Part shown: positions 52,592 through 63,993 of the stretch, in pieces
Position numbering within the stretch: the stretch's first letter is position 1
Layout of the letters: the number at the start of each line of letters is the position of its first letter
The notes under the pieces: generated by a model
The model's database searches: none
Seen by the model: only the letters and a program-made list of their open reading frames with translations
Told to the model about the DNA's origin: nothing
Program-made: the position numbers and the translations under genes
Assembly (NCBI GenBank): GCA_015061915.1
Contig: SUVR01000009.1
Location: forward strand, 1 to 64,000
Direction: 5' to 3'
From: Lentisphaerota bacterium
GTDB lineage: Bacteria; Verrucomicrobiota; Lentisphaeria; Victivallales; UBA1829
Length of the DNA: 64,000 bases

Positions 52592-55404
52592 TCCACCTCC
52601 CCGGCGTCAAAGCGGATTCCGGCAAGAGCGGTAGGCGGATCAGGCCGGTAAAATTCCTTGAAATTGCTGTTTGCGTCCGGAGTGAAGTCCGCAATTCTTG
52701 CTTTACGAATATCATTCAGGATCCATTCTCTGATCTGATCGACCGTGCGTTCTGCCTGATCCAGCAGGAGATCCATATTCTGCCACATTTTATAACCGGT
52801 TTCAGTGACGGCTTTCGGGATATTGAAGTAGCCACATTCAAACTTGACTTTTTCCGGGTCGATCCCGACATCTTTCCAGAAAGTTTCATCCAGCGGCAGG
52901 AGCAGACGGTAAAGGGGCAGCTGCAGGTCCAGAAATCTGGCATCTGTTCCTCTTCCGGCTCTTTTGTAGTGGGTTTCTTCGGGTGTTTTTCCTTTATCAG
53001 AGGTTTTGAAGTCGATCAACCGCAGAGTTGTTCTGTCCTTGCTGATCTCGATCCGGTCGATTTTGCCTTTGATGAGCATATCGTGGAAGATGATACCGTT
53101 TCCACCGTTGAGATCCCATTCCTGTTTCAGGAGATCGAAATGATCTTTTTCAGCGAAAAGTTGTTTTGCGGTGTGAGCGATCCGCCGGAGAGACATTTCT
53201 TTTTGTACCTGGATCGCCGGTGGCAGTGGCGATCCGCATTTTTTTGTGAGTTCGCGGCTGAAATTTGCCGTGAGAGCATCCACAGCCTCATCTTCAGAGT
53301 TGCAGCTGTTCAGATCAAAATGTTCCAGAGCGGCGTGGCATACCGTACCGAAAGCCATCGGGTCCAGCTCGTTTGTTTCGTAGTCGTTACAGGAGAGCTT
53401 CATTGACCGTTCAAAAAAAGTATCGAGGACCGTTTTAGGATCCAGCAGCCCTCTGAAACTGGTGACAGAAAGCTGGATCTGTTCCGGATTTTCCGGATTT
53501 CCGAACGCCAGTGAAAGATCCGGTTCGATCGTAAAATGACGGTATTTTTTTCCGGAGGCGTTCTCAGTCGGGACCGGTGGTGGCGAAAACAGGATTTTTG
53601 CCCGCTGTTCCAGATGTTCCGATCCGGCAAAGAACAGGGTCGAAGCCCGGAGAGGAGCGCCTTTTTCATCTGTTTTACAGACAATGAACTCGGATTCGGG
53701 TGCATCTTTGAGAATGGTATAGAGATAGAAACAGTCCCGTGCGAACCGCTGGGCGTTGTCCGGCAGACCGAGGATCTTCCGTTTGGTATCGTTCAGAAAG
53801 TTTGTCGGGGTGATGGATTCAGGCAGGGCACCTTCATTCATTCCGCAGAGAATGATCCGTTCTGCGGACCGGAAGGGCAGATCCAGAAACCCGGTGATCT
53901 CCACGGCGTCGGGGGAATGTTCCGGATAAAGATCGATTTTTCCGGCAGCCCGGGCAAGCACCTCGTAAAATTCCGGCGGCTGCAGCTCCGTCAGGAGCGA
54001 AGATTTTGCAAAACGCTCCAGAAGAGCCGAGAATTTTTCCGCTTCCTGCCGGAACGAGATCCCGTGGAGCGGCGACGGTGTTTTTTGATAGATCCGGTTG
54101 AACAGCTCCCGCAGTGTCCGGACAGGATCCGTGCTGCAGCAAAGAGTTTCCCGGATCTTCAGGATCCGGCTGAAAGCTCCGCGCAGGGCGTCAGAACCGG
54201 CGTATGGCGATTGCGGAGTAAGAACATCCACCAGATGTTTCAGCCGGTAGGAATCCAGTGCTGCGTACAGGTCATTTTCTGTGGTGGCGCACTCTGCAGC
54301 AAGCCATGCAATGAAACTGCGGTGTGCAAAGAGACTGCGGATCACATCGATCTGCGGCTCCCCGATCAGACGGCAGAACAGTTGCAGCAGCGGCACAAGA
54401 TCCAGTTTTCCGGCGGGAAAACCTGCGGGGTCGTAGATTTCCGGCATACCGGGGACATTTTCCAATTCCCGCTTGATCCACGGAACGAGGGCGGGATCTG
54501 CGGTGGCGATCACGGTTTTTCTGCAATCGAAAACATCTCCGACCGGCAGCAGTTCCCGTGTAAGACGAGCCAGATCGGCGGGATCGGCGGCAATATGGAT
54601 CCGGTTTCTCCCCCCCTGCTCAAAGTTCAGCGGGTATCCGCTCCAGGCTTCCGGGATCACTCTGCCCCACGGATCAAAGCGGATCGCCATATCCGGTGCG
54701 GCATTGACCAGAATATCAATAGGGAGAGTACCGGTCATTTCCAGCAGTTCCAGCCGTTTCAACGCGGGTCCGGGCAGATCCGGCACACCGGCGATCACGA
54801 TCCGGTCATATTTCCGGAACACGGTCAAATCGCTCACTGCGTTCTGTAACTGCAGCAGAGGATCGGGAAGTGTATTTTCTTCCAGTATGGCATTGAAGCG
54901 CTGTTCCAGTTCGGCAAGGGCTTCCCAGCGGTCGTAGTCGGTGTTCCCCTGCAGAATATCTTTTGCGGTGGCGAAGGAAAGCAGTTCCCGGTTCAACTCG
55001 GTTTGCAGGGCGGAAAGATTTTCTGCCAGACCGGTGATCAGCTTGCTGTTGGTATGATCCAGACCGTTCGGGAACAATTTTTTTGGGCAACCTTCCGCTT
55101 GCAGACCATTCAGTATTTTTTTCCAGATCAGGGTGCGCTCTGCCGGATCAATGGATTTTTCTTCTATGCCGAACCGGATCAGACCGCCGGAGGTCGCCGT
55201 GTCCGGCGGAAAAACACCTTTTCCGGTCGCCGCCAGACGATCGGAGAGAAGGCGGATCGCATTCTGTCCGGGCAGAACGATCAGGATCCGGGAGAGATCC
55301 GGAATTTCTGCCTCTGGAACAGAATTCAACAGAAAATCAGCGGTTTTCTGCAGAAAATCGTGCGCCCCGGTTGTCCGGGACCCGATAAAAGACACTCTTT
55401 TCAT
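52588..55404 (-). CDS. addB: AddB-like nuclease subunit
   Basis: A 938-residue partner of the AddA protein. The N-terminal SF1-like half lacks a Walker A sequence (it starts RVSFIGSRTTGAHDFL). The C-terminal PD-(D/E)XK nuclease has FGTVCHAALEHF, KIDRIEISKD and LIDFKTSDKG. I do not see the four-cysteine iron-sulfur cluster of Bacillus AddB; only isolated cysteines occur near the nuclease. It may therefore be the inactive-helicase, active-nuclease type, as in AddAB of proteobacteria. It overlaps addA by ATGA. Confidence 0.82.
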   Translation of the reverse strand: MKRVSFIGSRTTGAHDFLQKTADFLLNSVPEAEIPDLSRILIVLPGQNAIRLLSDRLAATGKGVFPPDTATSGGLIRFGIEEKSIDPAERTLIWKKILNGLQAEGCPKKLFPNGLDHTNSKLITGLAENLSALQTELNRELLSFATAKDILQGNTDYDRWEALAELEQRFNAILEENTLPDPLLQLQNAVSDLTVFRKYDRIVIAGVPDLPGPALKRLELLEMTGTLPIDILVNAAPDMAIRFDPWGRVIPEAWSGYPLNFEQGGRNRIHIAADPADLARLTRELLPVGDVFDCRKTVIATADPALVPWIKRELENVPGMPEIYDPAGFPAGKLDLVPLLQLFCRLIGEPQIDVIRSLFAHRSFIAWLAAECATTENDLYAALDSYRLKHLVDVLTPQSPYAGSDALRGAFSRILKIRETLCCSTDPVRTLRELFNRIYQKTPSPLHGISFRQEAEKFSALLERFAKSSLLTELQPPEFYEVLARAAGKIDLYPEHSPDAVEITGFLDLPFRSAERIILCGMNEGALPESITPTNFLNDTKRKILGLPDNAQRFARDCFYLYTILKDAPESEFIVCKTDEKGAPLRASTLFFAGSEHLEQRAKILFSPPPVPTENASGKKYRHFTIEPDLSLAFGNPENPEQIQLSVTSFRGLLDPKTVLDTFFERSMKLSCNDYETNELDPMAFGTVCHAALEHFDLNSCNSEDEAVDALTANFSRELTKKCGSPLPPAIQVQKEMSLRRIAHTAKQLFAEKDHFDLLKQEWDLNGGNGIIFHDMLIKGKIDRIEISKDRTTLRLIDFKTSDKGKTPEETHYKRAGRGTDARFLDLQLPLYRLLLPLDETFWKDVGIDPEKVKFECGYFNIPKAVTETGYKMWQNMDLLLDQAERTVDQIREWILNDIRKARIADFTPDANSNFKEFYRPDPPTALAGIRFDAGEVE

Positions 55405-55425
55405 TTTGTTTTATCCCCTCAAAAC

Positions 55426-56910
55426 TTAATAAATCGTCCGTGCCGGAACGCTGATCTGCAATTCCCGGGCAAGATCCTGGAACAGTTCCAGTTCCCGTTT
55501 GTTTTGTGTATGGGTGATGAGCGTTCGGACATAATGTTCGATTTCCTGTCTCCGGACCGGATTTTTCATCATTTCCTGCAAGATTTTTCTGCCGGCGCTG
55601 TGGACGCGATGGGCGTACTTGCGGCTTGCTTTCGGCATAGCGGCATCGTCCAGCAGACTCAAGTCGAATGCCATAAGGATCGTTAAATTGTATTCCGGCG
55701 CATTCAACAGATAATCCATAACCGGTTTCAGGCGCACTTCATCTTCTTTGCGGAGGCGGTTTTCTCTTGCGGCTTCGCTTTCTTCCACATTCTGAAAAGC
55801 CACCGTTCCGGGCAGGTCTCCGCCACGCAACAGACGCATCATCACCTGTTCCTGTGCTTCTTTATGTTTGGGGATCACAGATGGTTTGGACCATGTTTCC
55901 AAAGCCATAAGGGCGAACCGGAATTTGCTGTAATCTCTGGGCTGTTCCACGATCTGGCGCAGAGCCGTTTTCAGTTCCGGAACTCTTTTACATTGATCCA
56001 TGGCGGCACTTGCAAACCCGATTCCGTGCTGTTTGCGGAGCATCAGCCGGTAACAGGGGATCAGATCCGGCTTGACCAGTTTGGCAGCGATGATCGTATC
56101 AAAGAGTGCAGTAAGGATCTCCGGTTCCTGATCATCCGTGGCGTAATGGTTCATCAGGGCGAATGCTTCCGGCGTGCCGATCTTTGCAATGACCTGGAAA
56201 TAATGGGAGATCAGATCTTCTTCATCGGGCGTGGAATCCAGTTCCCGTTTCAGGTATGGCAATGCTTCGTTGCCATAGATGGGCAGCTGGTGCAATGCCG
56301 TTGCTGCGGTGGTGTTGAACAGGTCGTTTACAGCCAGTGCCTCGGTCAGATATTCCACCGGAGAAAAGCCGTTCTTGAATTCCAGTGCATCCTGCAGCCG
56401 CAGAAGGAATGAAAGGTTGCCCGCTGCGAAACAGTAGAAGTTTCTGTTTTTCCCCGCATAGAGCGTGTACCGTTTCAGATTGGAATCCAGTTTCCGCCAC
56501 TGAAAACCGTACTGATTGTAAAACAGCTGTTCCAGCCCTTTCCGGCTTTCCGGTTCTGAAAGACCCAGTGCCTTGTCCAGCCGGAATACTTCACTTTCTA
56601 CCGGGATCAGGATAATGTCTGCAACTTCAGGAACACCAAGACGCTGTTTGATTTCCGGTGATTCCTCTTTCAACGGCAGATCTTTCAAGGGAGTGCCGGA
56701 AAGGATGAACCGGTAGGCGGTGAAGGGCGCTTTTCCCAGAGCGGGGTTGTTGACTGTCAGCTGTGAGCCGTGAGTGATCTTGTAATAGGGCGTGCCCATT
56801 TTCTGAAGGGCGTTCCGGGTTTCTATCAGTATTTGATTGATACTGTTTGCAGAAAGATTCCCGGTCAGCAACAGCAGCGGCAACAGTAAGAACAGGATCC
56901 GGTTTCGCAT
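55426..56910 (-). CDS. exported helical-repeat protein of unknown function
   Basis: A 494-residue protein with a signal peptide (LLLPLLLLTGNLSA). The body is mostly helical with HEAT-like pairs, for example LPIYGNEALPYLKRELDS and IGTPEAFALMNHYAT. An earlier region (ADIILIPVESEVFRLDKAL, GFQWRKLDSNLKRYTLYAG) is less regular. No catalytic motif is seen. The ATG at 56910 follows AAGGAT; a TTG one codon earlier is less likely. It lies between dnaE and addB, and probably shares their transcript without an obvious functional link. Confidence 0.55.
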   Translation of the reverse strand: MRNRILFLLLPLLLLTGNLSANSINQILIETRNALQKMGTPYYKITHGSQLTVNNPALGKAPFTAYRFILSGTPLKDLPLKEESPEIKQRLGVPEVADIILIPVESEVFRLDKALGLSEPESRKGLEQLFYNQYGFQWRKLDSNLKRYTLYAGKNRNFYCFAAGNLSFLLRLQDALEFKNGFSPVEYLTEALAVNDLFNTTAATALHQLPIYGNEALPYLKRELDSTPDEEDLISHYFQVIAKIGTPEAFALMNHYATDDQEPEILTALFDTIIAAKLVKPDLIPCYRLMLRKQHGIGFASAAMDQCKRVPELKTALRQIVEQPRDYSKFRFALMALETWSKPSVIPKHKEAQEQVMMRLLRGGDLPGTVAFQNVEESEAARENRLRKEDEVRLKPVMDYLLNAPEYNLTILMAFDLSLLDDAAMPKASRKYAHRVHSAGRKILQEMMKNPVRRQEIEHYVRTLITHTQNKRELELFQDLARELQISVPARTIY

Positions 56911-56915
56911 CAATA

Positions 56916-59900
56916 TTATCCTTTCTTTTCTTCTTTATCTTTTTTCCAGTCCCGGTTGTAACGGGGTCTTGCCTGCGGTACTTCCCGGTTGGCTTTGATC
57001 CGGTACTGATTTTCGCCCAGGATCCGGTCGATCTCATCCAGCAGGGCACGGTTGATCTTTACATTGAATTTTCTGCCGGCTTCCACGAAAGCCACCACAC
57101 CATCCTGCGTATGGACACAGAGGACCACCGGCACTTCGCCGCTGTTTGCGCCCAGCAATTTGCCCAGCTGTTCCAGATGGGACCGGTTGTGGCGGGTGCC
57201 GTCCAGATGGATATGCAGCTCTGCGCTGTCGGTTTCATACACATCCAGGAGGGGGATCAGTTCCTGCACCATCAGGGCACAGGGCGCATTTTCCTCTTCG
57301 CTCCGTTTGGTCAATGCTTTCACAAAGACCGGCGCTCCTTCCAGCAGGTATTCCTTGCACTTTTCGTAGACCTTGTTGTAGCAGATACATTCCATATTTC
57401 CGGTCAGGTCCTCCAATTGGAAGATGGCAAAGGGTTTCTGATCCTGTTTGGTCAGTTTCCGTGTCACGGTGGTAAGCATCCCGCCCAGTTTCACGCCCAC
57501 ATCGTTGGGCATTTTGCTGATTTCCGCCAACTTTGCGGAGGAGAAGGTTTTGATCAGATCTTTGTGGCGATCCAGCGGGTGTCCGGAAACATAGAAGCCC
57601 AGCAGGCGTTTTTCATCGTCAAGCAGTTCTTCATCATCAATTTCGGGGATATCCGGCACTTCCACTTCGCACAGGTCCGCCTGATCTTCTTCGGAGAGCA
57701 TATCAAAGAGACTTCCCTGACCGCTTTCCTTGTCCCGTTTTGTGGCGTTGGCGCTGGCGATGGAGCTTTCGATCATGGCAAGCAGCTGGGAGCGTTTCAG
57801 ACCGGTGCTGTCCAGTGCGCCTGCCCGGATGAGGCTTTCCAGAGCCTTGCTGTTGATCCCGTCCGTCCGTTCCAGCAGATCGGTGAGGCTCTTGAACGGT
57901 CCGTCCTTGCGTGCTTCGAGGATACTCTGGGAGACGCCTGTGCCGAAGCCTTTGATCGCTCCCAGACCGAAACGGATGGCATCGCCGTCCACGGTGAAGT
58001 TCACATCGCTGGTATTCACGTCCGGCGGCAGGATCCGGATCCCCGCATCGCGGCACTCACTGATGAGGAACGCCAGTTTTTCGCTGTTGGAAAGTTCGCT
58101 GGTCATCACGGCTGCCATGAATTCCGGACGGTAGTTGGCTTTCAGATATGCCGTACGGTAGGACATGATCGCGTAAGCGGCGGAGTGGGACTTGTTGAAC
58201 CCGTAGTCGGCAAACTTCTTGATGTTCTCCCAGATTACTTCCGCCTGGGCTGCCGGGATGTTGTTGGTGGCGGCACAGCCTTCCACAAACTTATCGTGCT
58301 GCGCCAGCATATCCTTGATCTTCTTCTTCCCGATGGCACGGCGGAGGATGTCCGCCTGACCCAGCGAGAACCCGGCAAGGACCTGCACCACCTGCATGAT
58401 CTGTTCCTGATAGAGCATGATCCCGTAGGTTTCCTTGAGCAGACTTTCCATTTTCGGGTGGTCGTACTCCGTGGGAATGGTGCCTTTCTTTCTGCCCACA
58501 AAGAGATCGATGAACTGCATGGGGCCCGGACGGTAGATCGCCACGAGAGCGATAATGTGCTTGATATTTTCCACGCCGAACTTCCGGCACAGATCCTGCA
58601 TACCGCCGGATTCCAGCTGGAACACCGCCACGGTATCGCCGTTGTTCAGCAGGTCGTAAGTTTTCTTGTCATCCAGCGGCACGGTATCCATATTCAGCTC
58701 GATCCCACGGTTCTTGCGGATGTTGTCGCAGGTATCCTGGATCACGGTCAGGGTCCGCAGACCGAGGAAGTCCATTTTGAGCAGCCCTACGCTTTCGCAC
58801 AGGGGGGCGGTGTACTGGGTAATGACTTCTTCGTGGGCGCCGCGTCCGAGGGGTACCAGATCCGCCAGCGGCTGGTTGCAGATGATGACGCCGCACGCAT
58901 GAATGCCCATCTGACGGTTCAGCAGTTCCAGGTTCTTTGCGTGATCGAAAATTTCATTGACCCAGGGTTCTTTTTCCTTGAGTTCCCGCAGGTCCGGCGA
59001 TTCCTGTTCGGCTTTCGCCAGCGTCATCTTCGGATCGTCCGGTACGGTTTTCGTCAGCATATTGCCTTCTGCGGGGGTACGGCTCAGGGCGCGGGCGATG
59101 TCTTTCAGAACCACTTTTGCCTTGAGTGTGCCGTAGGTGCCGATCTGAGAGACGCTGTCCGCCCCGTACTTGTTGATCACGTAGTCAATGACTTCCTGCC
59201 GGCGGCGTTCGCAGAAGTCCGTATCGAAGTCCGGCGGGGACACGCGGTCCGGGTTCAGGAAGCGTTCAAAGAGCAGGTCGTACCGCATGGGGTCGATATC
59301 CGTGATCCCGGAGAGGTATGCCACAATGGAACCTGCGCCCGAACCACGCCCCGGCCCCACGGGGATCCCGTGTTCCTTCGCCCAGTTGATGAAGTCCCAC
59401 ACGCACAAAAAGTAACTGGGATATTTGGTGCGGTTGATGATCTCCAACTCATAATCCATGCGCTTGAGATTGGTTTCCGCCTCTTCTTTTTTGTCTTCCG
59501 GCGGATTGTACGGATCGTAGCCGTATTTGCGTTTGTAGCCGCAGACCGAATCCTCGCCGGTACCGTAAAGGCAGATCTGGCGCAGGTACGCCCCGGCGAC
59601 TTTCATCACGATCCGGCGGCGGACCAGATCTTTCTCCGCTTCTTCATCCGGTTTCGGGGCTTCCGGATCTTTCTCTGCCGCCTTTTCGATCTCCTTTTTG
59701 ATTTCATCGCAGGAAGAGATCCGGATCGTTTCCATATCCAGTGTATCCACAAACTCCTGGGGCGGATTGTATTCGGGATAATGGTTTTCGTATCCGATCG
59801 TTACATTGCAGCGTTCCGCCACTTCCAGCGTATTGGTCAGGGCTTCCGGGACTTCATTGCCGAAGATCTCGTACATTTCATCGCCGGACTTGAAGTAAAA

Positions 59901-60725
59901 TTCATCGGAGGAGAGTCTCATCCGGTTGGGCATATCCATAGAGGCGCGTGTCTGAATGCACAGCAGCAGCTCATGACTCCGGGCGTGTTCTTTGCGCAGA
60001 TAGTGTACGTCATTGGTCGCCACCACCGGCACTTCCATATCTTTGGAGAGCTGAAGCAGGATCTTGTTGACCAGTTTCTGCTCCTCGATCATTTCCCGGA
60101 AATCTTCCTGCTGATTCGGGGGCAGGGCGGCATACGCTCCCGGCTGACCGCCGTGGTACATGATCTCAAGGTAGAAATTCTTGCGCCCGAAGATGTCCAG
60201 ATAATCCGTCAGCATCTTTTTTGCTTCGTTGTATCCGCCGTTCCGTGCCGCCACTGCGATCTCGCCCTGAAGACACGCACTCATGCCGATGATCCCCTCG
60301 TGATACTGCGCCAGCAGTTCCTTGTCGATACGCGGTTTGTAGTAGAAACCGGTGGTATGCGCCTCGGAGATCAGTTTGCAGAGGTTGTGATAACCCTGCT
60401 GATTCTCCGCCAGCAGGATCAGGTGATACGCCCGCTGTTTCTGACCTTCCACGCTCTTGATCAGACGGGACCCCGGCGCCATATATGTCTCACACCCGAT
60501 GATCGGTTTGAGGTCCGCTTTCTTCATGGCATTGTGAAATTCCAGACAGCCCCCCATGACCCCGTGGTCGGTCAGCGCCACCGCTTTCATACCGTATTCT
60601 TTCGCCATACCCACAATATCCGTCTTGCCGGCGGGGTCCTTGAGCTTTGCCCAGGAGATGGCAGACGCACCATCCAGCAGACTGTAATCCGAATGTACAT
60701 GAAGATGTACAAAATCGTGTCCCAT
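56916..60725 (-). CDS. dnaE: DNA polymerase III alpha subunit
   Basis: Replicative C-family polymerase, 1269 residues. The N-terminal PHP domain is HLHVHSDYSLLDGA and continues to ALTDHGVMGG. The palm holds PDFDTDFCERRR (two catalytic aspartates), preceded by GPGRGSGAGSIVAYL. Helix-hairpin-helix and OB regions follow near the C-terminus (VGVKLGGMLTTVTRK). The ATG at 60725 is preceded by AAGGA; a longer frame reaches 60812 but would run into the leader. Nothing distinguishes DnaE1 from DnaE2, but the PHP domain and full length fit the main replicase. Confidence 0.95.
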   Translation of the reverse strand: MGHDFVHLHVHSDYSLLDGASAISWAKLKDPAGKTDIVGMAKEYGMKAVALTDHGVMGGCLEFHNAMKKADLKPIIGCETYMAPGSRLIKSVEGQKQRAYHLILLAENQQGYHNLCKLISEAHTTGFYYKPRIDKELLAQYHEGIIGMSACLQGEIAVAARNGGYNEAKKMLTDYLDIFGRKNFYLEIMYHGGQPGAYAALPPNQQEDFREMIEEQKLVNKILLQLSKDMEVPVVATNDVHYLRKEHARSHELLLCIQTRASMDMPNRMRLSSDEFYFKSGDEMYEIFGNEVPEALTNTLEVAERCNVTIGYENHYPEYNPPQEFVDTLDMETIRISSCDEIKKEIEKAAEKDPEAPKPDEEAEKDLVRRRIVMKVAGAYLRQICLYGTGEDSVCGYKRKYGYDPYNPPEDKKEEAETNLKRMDYELEIINRTKYPSYFLCVWDFINWAKEHGIPVGPGRGSGAGSIVAYLSGITDIDPMRYDLLFERFLNPDRVSPPDFDTDFCERRRQEVIDYVINKYGADSVSQIGTYGTLKAKVVLKDIARALSRTPAEGNMLTKTVPDDPKMTLAKAEQESPDLRELKEKEPWVNEIFDHAKNLELLNRQMGIHACGVIICNQPLADLVPLGRGAHEEVITQYTAPLCESVGLLKMDFLGLRTLTVIQDTCDNIRKNRGIELNMDTVPLDDKKTYDLLNNGDTVAVFQLESGGMQDLCRKFGVENIKHIIALVAIYRPGPMQFIDLFVGRKKGTIPTEYDHPKMESLLKETYGIMLYQEQIMQVVQVLAGFSLGQADILRRAIGKKKIKDMLAQHDKFVEGCAATNNIPAAQAEVIWENIKKFADYGFNKSHSAAYAIMSYRTAYLKANYRPEFMAAVMTSELSNSEKLAFLISECRDAGIRILPPDVNTSDVNFTVDGDAIRFGLGAIKGFGTGVSQSILEARKDGPFKSLTDLLERTDGINSKALESLIRAGALDSTGLKRSQLLAMIESSIASANATKRDKESGQGSLFDMLSEEDQADLCEVEVPDIPEIDDEELLDDEKRLLGFYVSGHPLDRHKDLIKTFSSAKLAEISKMPNDVGVKLGGMLTTVTRKLTKQDQKPFAIFQLEDLTGNMECICYNKVYEKCKEYLLEGAPVFVKALTKRSEEENAPCALMVQELIPLLDVYETDSAELHIHLDGTRHNRSHLEQLGKLLGANSGEVPVVLCVHTQDGVVAFVEAGRKFNVKINRALLDEIDRILGENQYRIKANREVPQARPRYNRDWKKDKEEKKG

Positions 60726-60881
60726 TCTTCTCGTTCCTTTGCGCGTTGTAAGATTAAACAAAATATTATCTTTTATTCCGTGAACTATTACACCGGAACG
60801 GCGATTTTTCAAATGGATTTCTGTTTTTTTGCCGATTTTTTGCGGGTGTGAAAAAATATGAAATTTTGTTGCAGTTCACAC

Positions 60882-60909
60882 TTGACATTTTTTGAAAGGA
60901 TGCTAAATT
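60882..60909 (+). promoter_or_regulatory. promoter of tRNA-His
   Basis: TTGACA at 60882-60887, 16-base spacer, TAAATT at 60904-60909 within an extended TGC context. It ends 17 bases before the tRNA. Confidence 0.7.
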
Positions 60910-60926
60910 ATTGGACAACTCATTAT

Positions 60927-61004
60927 GGTGGGTGTAGCTCAGTTGGTTAGAGCGGCTGGTTGTGGCCCAGCAGGTCGCGGGTTCAAGTCTCGTCACTCAC
61001 CCCA
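60927..61004 (+). tRNA. tRNA-His(GTG)
   Basis: The eight-pair acceptor stem GGTGGGTG/CACTCACC includes the extra 5' G of tRNA-His. The anticodon stem GCTGG/CCAGC holds loop TTGTGGC (anticodon GTG). The T loop is TTCAAGT and CCA is encoded. It borders the mobile-element module on its 3' side. Confidence 0.97.
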
Positions 61005-61026
61005 TTTTGTATTCTCTGTCCGAGTC

Positions 61027-61050
61027 AGCCCTTTGATTCGGGCTTTTTTA
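61027..61050 (+). terminator. terminator after tRNA-His
   Basis: AGCCC (61027-61031) pairs with GGGCT (61040-61044), followed by a T run. Confidence 0.65.
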
Positions 61051-61213
61051 TTTTCTGCGTAAAACCCCTTGTGTCAAAGGGATTTGCAACATTTTACCTT
61101 TGATACATAATTCTCTGCAGAGAATGGAGAGAGGGCTGTTTGCCGACAAAATCCGCATAAAATCTCCCTAAATTCTCCGCTGCAGGAGGTCACGCGACCT
61201 CTGCCAGGAGAAC

Positions 61214-62020
61214 ATGACAACCGCCGCCCCGGAGATGGAGGACTATATCGGCGAGGACGGACTGCTTTACTGCGGAAAGTGCCATACGCCGAAAGAAGCC
61301 TACTTCCCGGAGGGTAAGGAGCTGTTTGGCCGTGACCGCCACCCGGCAGAGTGCGACTGCCAGAGAGCCGCCCGTGAGCAGCGGCAGGCCGCCGAGGAAC
61401 ACCGCCGCCATGTGGAAGCCGTGGAAAATCTGAAACAGAGGGCTTTTGCCGACTCAGCCATGCAGCAATGGACATTCGAGAACGACAACGGCAGAAACCC
61501 GCAGACCGGGATTGCCCGGCGGTATGCGGAGCATTGGGAAGAAATGCAGGCCGAAAACATCGGCTGCCTGTTCTGGGGGAACGTCGGCAACGGGAAAAGC
61601 TACCTTGCGGGCTGTATCGCAAACGCCCTCATGGAGAAAGAAGTCCCCGTATATATGACGAACTTCGCCGTTATCCTGGGCGACCTCTCTCCCGGCTTTA
61701 CAGGCCGGAATGAGTATATTTCCCGCCTTTGCCGCTATCCGCTGCTTATCATTGACGACTTCGGCATGGAGCGTGGCACCGACTATGGACTGGAACAGGT
61801 ATTCCATGTGATTGATACCCGATACCGCAGCAACAAGCCGCTGATCGCCACCACCAACCGCCCGCTGGACGAGTTGAAAAAGCCGACAGACACGGCCCAT
61901 TCCCGGATTTATGACCGACTGCTGTCCATGTGCGTCCCGATACGCTTTACTGGCGTCAACTTCCGGCAGGAAACCGCAAAGCGGAAAATGGAAACCATGA
62001 AGAAACTGCTGGCTGAATGA
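61214..62020 (+). CDS. DnaC/IstB-like AAA+ ATP-binding protein
   Basis: A 268-residue replication-type ATPase common on Firmicutes integrative elements. An N-terminal zinc-finger-like segment (CGKCHTPKE with a later CDCQ) is followed by a coiled region rich in Arg/Gln/Glu. The AAA+ core then has Walker A GNVGNGKS, Walker B LLIIDDFGME and sensor ATTNRPLDE. It would load the replicative helicase during element replication. The ATG follows AGGAG. The partner replication initiator, normally just upstream, is missing. Confidence 0.85.
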   Translation: MTTAAPEMEDYIGEDGLLYCGKCHTPKEAYFPEGKELFGRDRHPAECDCQRAAREQRQAAEEHRRHVEAVENLKQRAFADSAMQQWTFENDNGRNPQTGIARRYAEHWEEMQAENIGCLFWGNVGNGKSYLAGCIANALMEKEVPVYMTNFAVILGDLSPGFTGRNEYISRLCRYPLLIIDDFGMERGTDYGLEQVFHVIDTRYRSNKPLIATTNRPLDELKKPTDTAHSRIYDRLLSMCVPIRFTGVNFRQETAKRKMETMKKLLAE

Positions 62021-62034
62021 AAGGAGTATTGCCT

Positions 62035-62223
62035 ATGGAGAATATCAAGCAGCACGACCACCGTACCACCCGCCGCCCCGACTGCGTGACGGAAATCCGC
62101 ATGGGGAATACCGTTCTTGTCGTGTCCGGCTTTTTCAAGAAAGACACCACCAGCACCGCCGCCGACAAGATGGCGAGGGTACTGGAAGCGGAAGCCGCTG
62201 CTACACAAAAAAAGGCGATTTGA
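62035..62223 (+). CDS. tnpW: transposon-encoded protein TnpW
   Basis: A 62-residue protein found with large serine recombinases of Tn4451-like and related elements. It has the characteristic VTEIRMGNTVLVVSGFF core and an Ala-rich tail. The role is unknown. AAGGAG sits 9 bases before the ATG; an upstream in-frame start lies inside dnaC. It is placed between the ATPase and the recombinase, as on other elements. Confidence 0.8.
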   Translation: MENIKQHDHRTTRRPDCVTEIRMGNTVLVVSGFFKKDTTSTAADKMARVLEAEAAATQKKAI

Positions 62224-62269
62224 CAAGCTGTAAAGAAGCAGATTTATCACTTTTACCGCTGTACAGCCG

Positions 62270-63954
<1,685 letters not shown>

Positions 63955-63961
63955 CGCCTGA

Positions 63962-63993
63962 CCTATCCGACACAGCCCTAAGTGCCGGATAGG
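63962..63993. repeat. inverted repeat after the recombinase gene
   Basis: CCTATCCG (63962-63969) and CGGATAGG (63986-63993) are perfect 8-bp arms with a 16-base spacer. It may be a terminator or part of the element end; no T run follows within the window. Confidence 0.5.

Noticed and set aside
56847..60851. 1334-codon open frame on the + strand opposite dnaE
   Set aside because: It is antisense to a clear dnaE with all motifs; its translation is rich in His, Phe and Asp with no domain. Codon bias of this genome leaves long antisense frames open.
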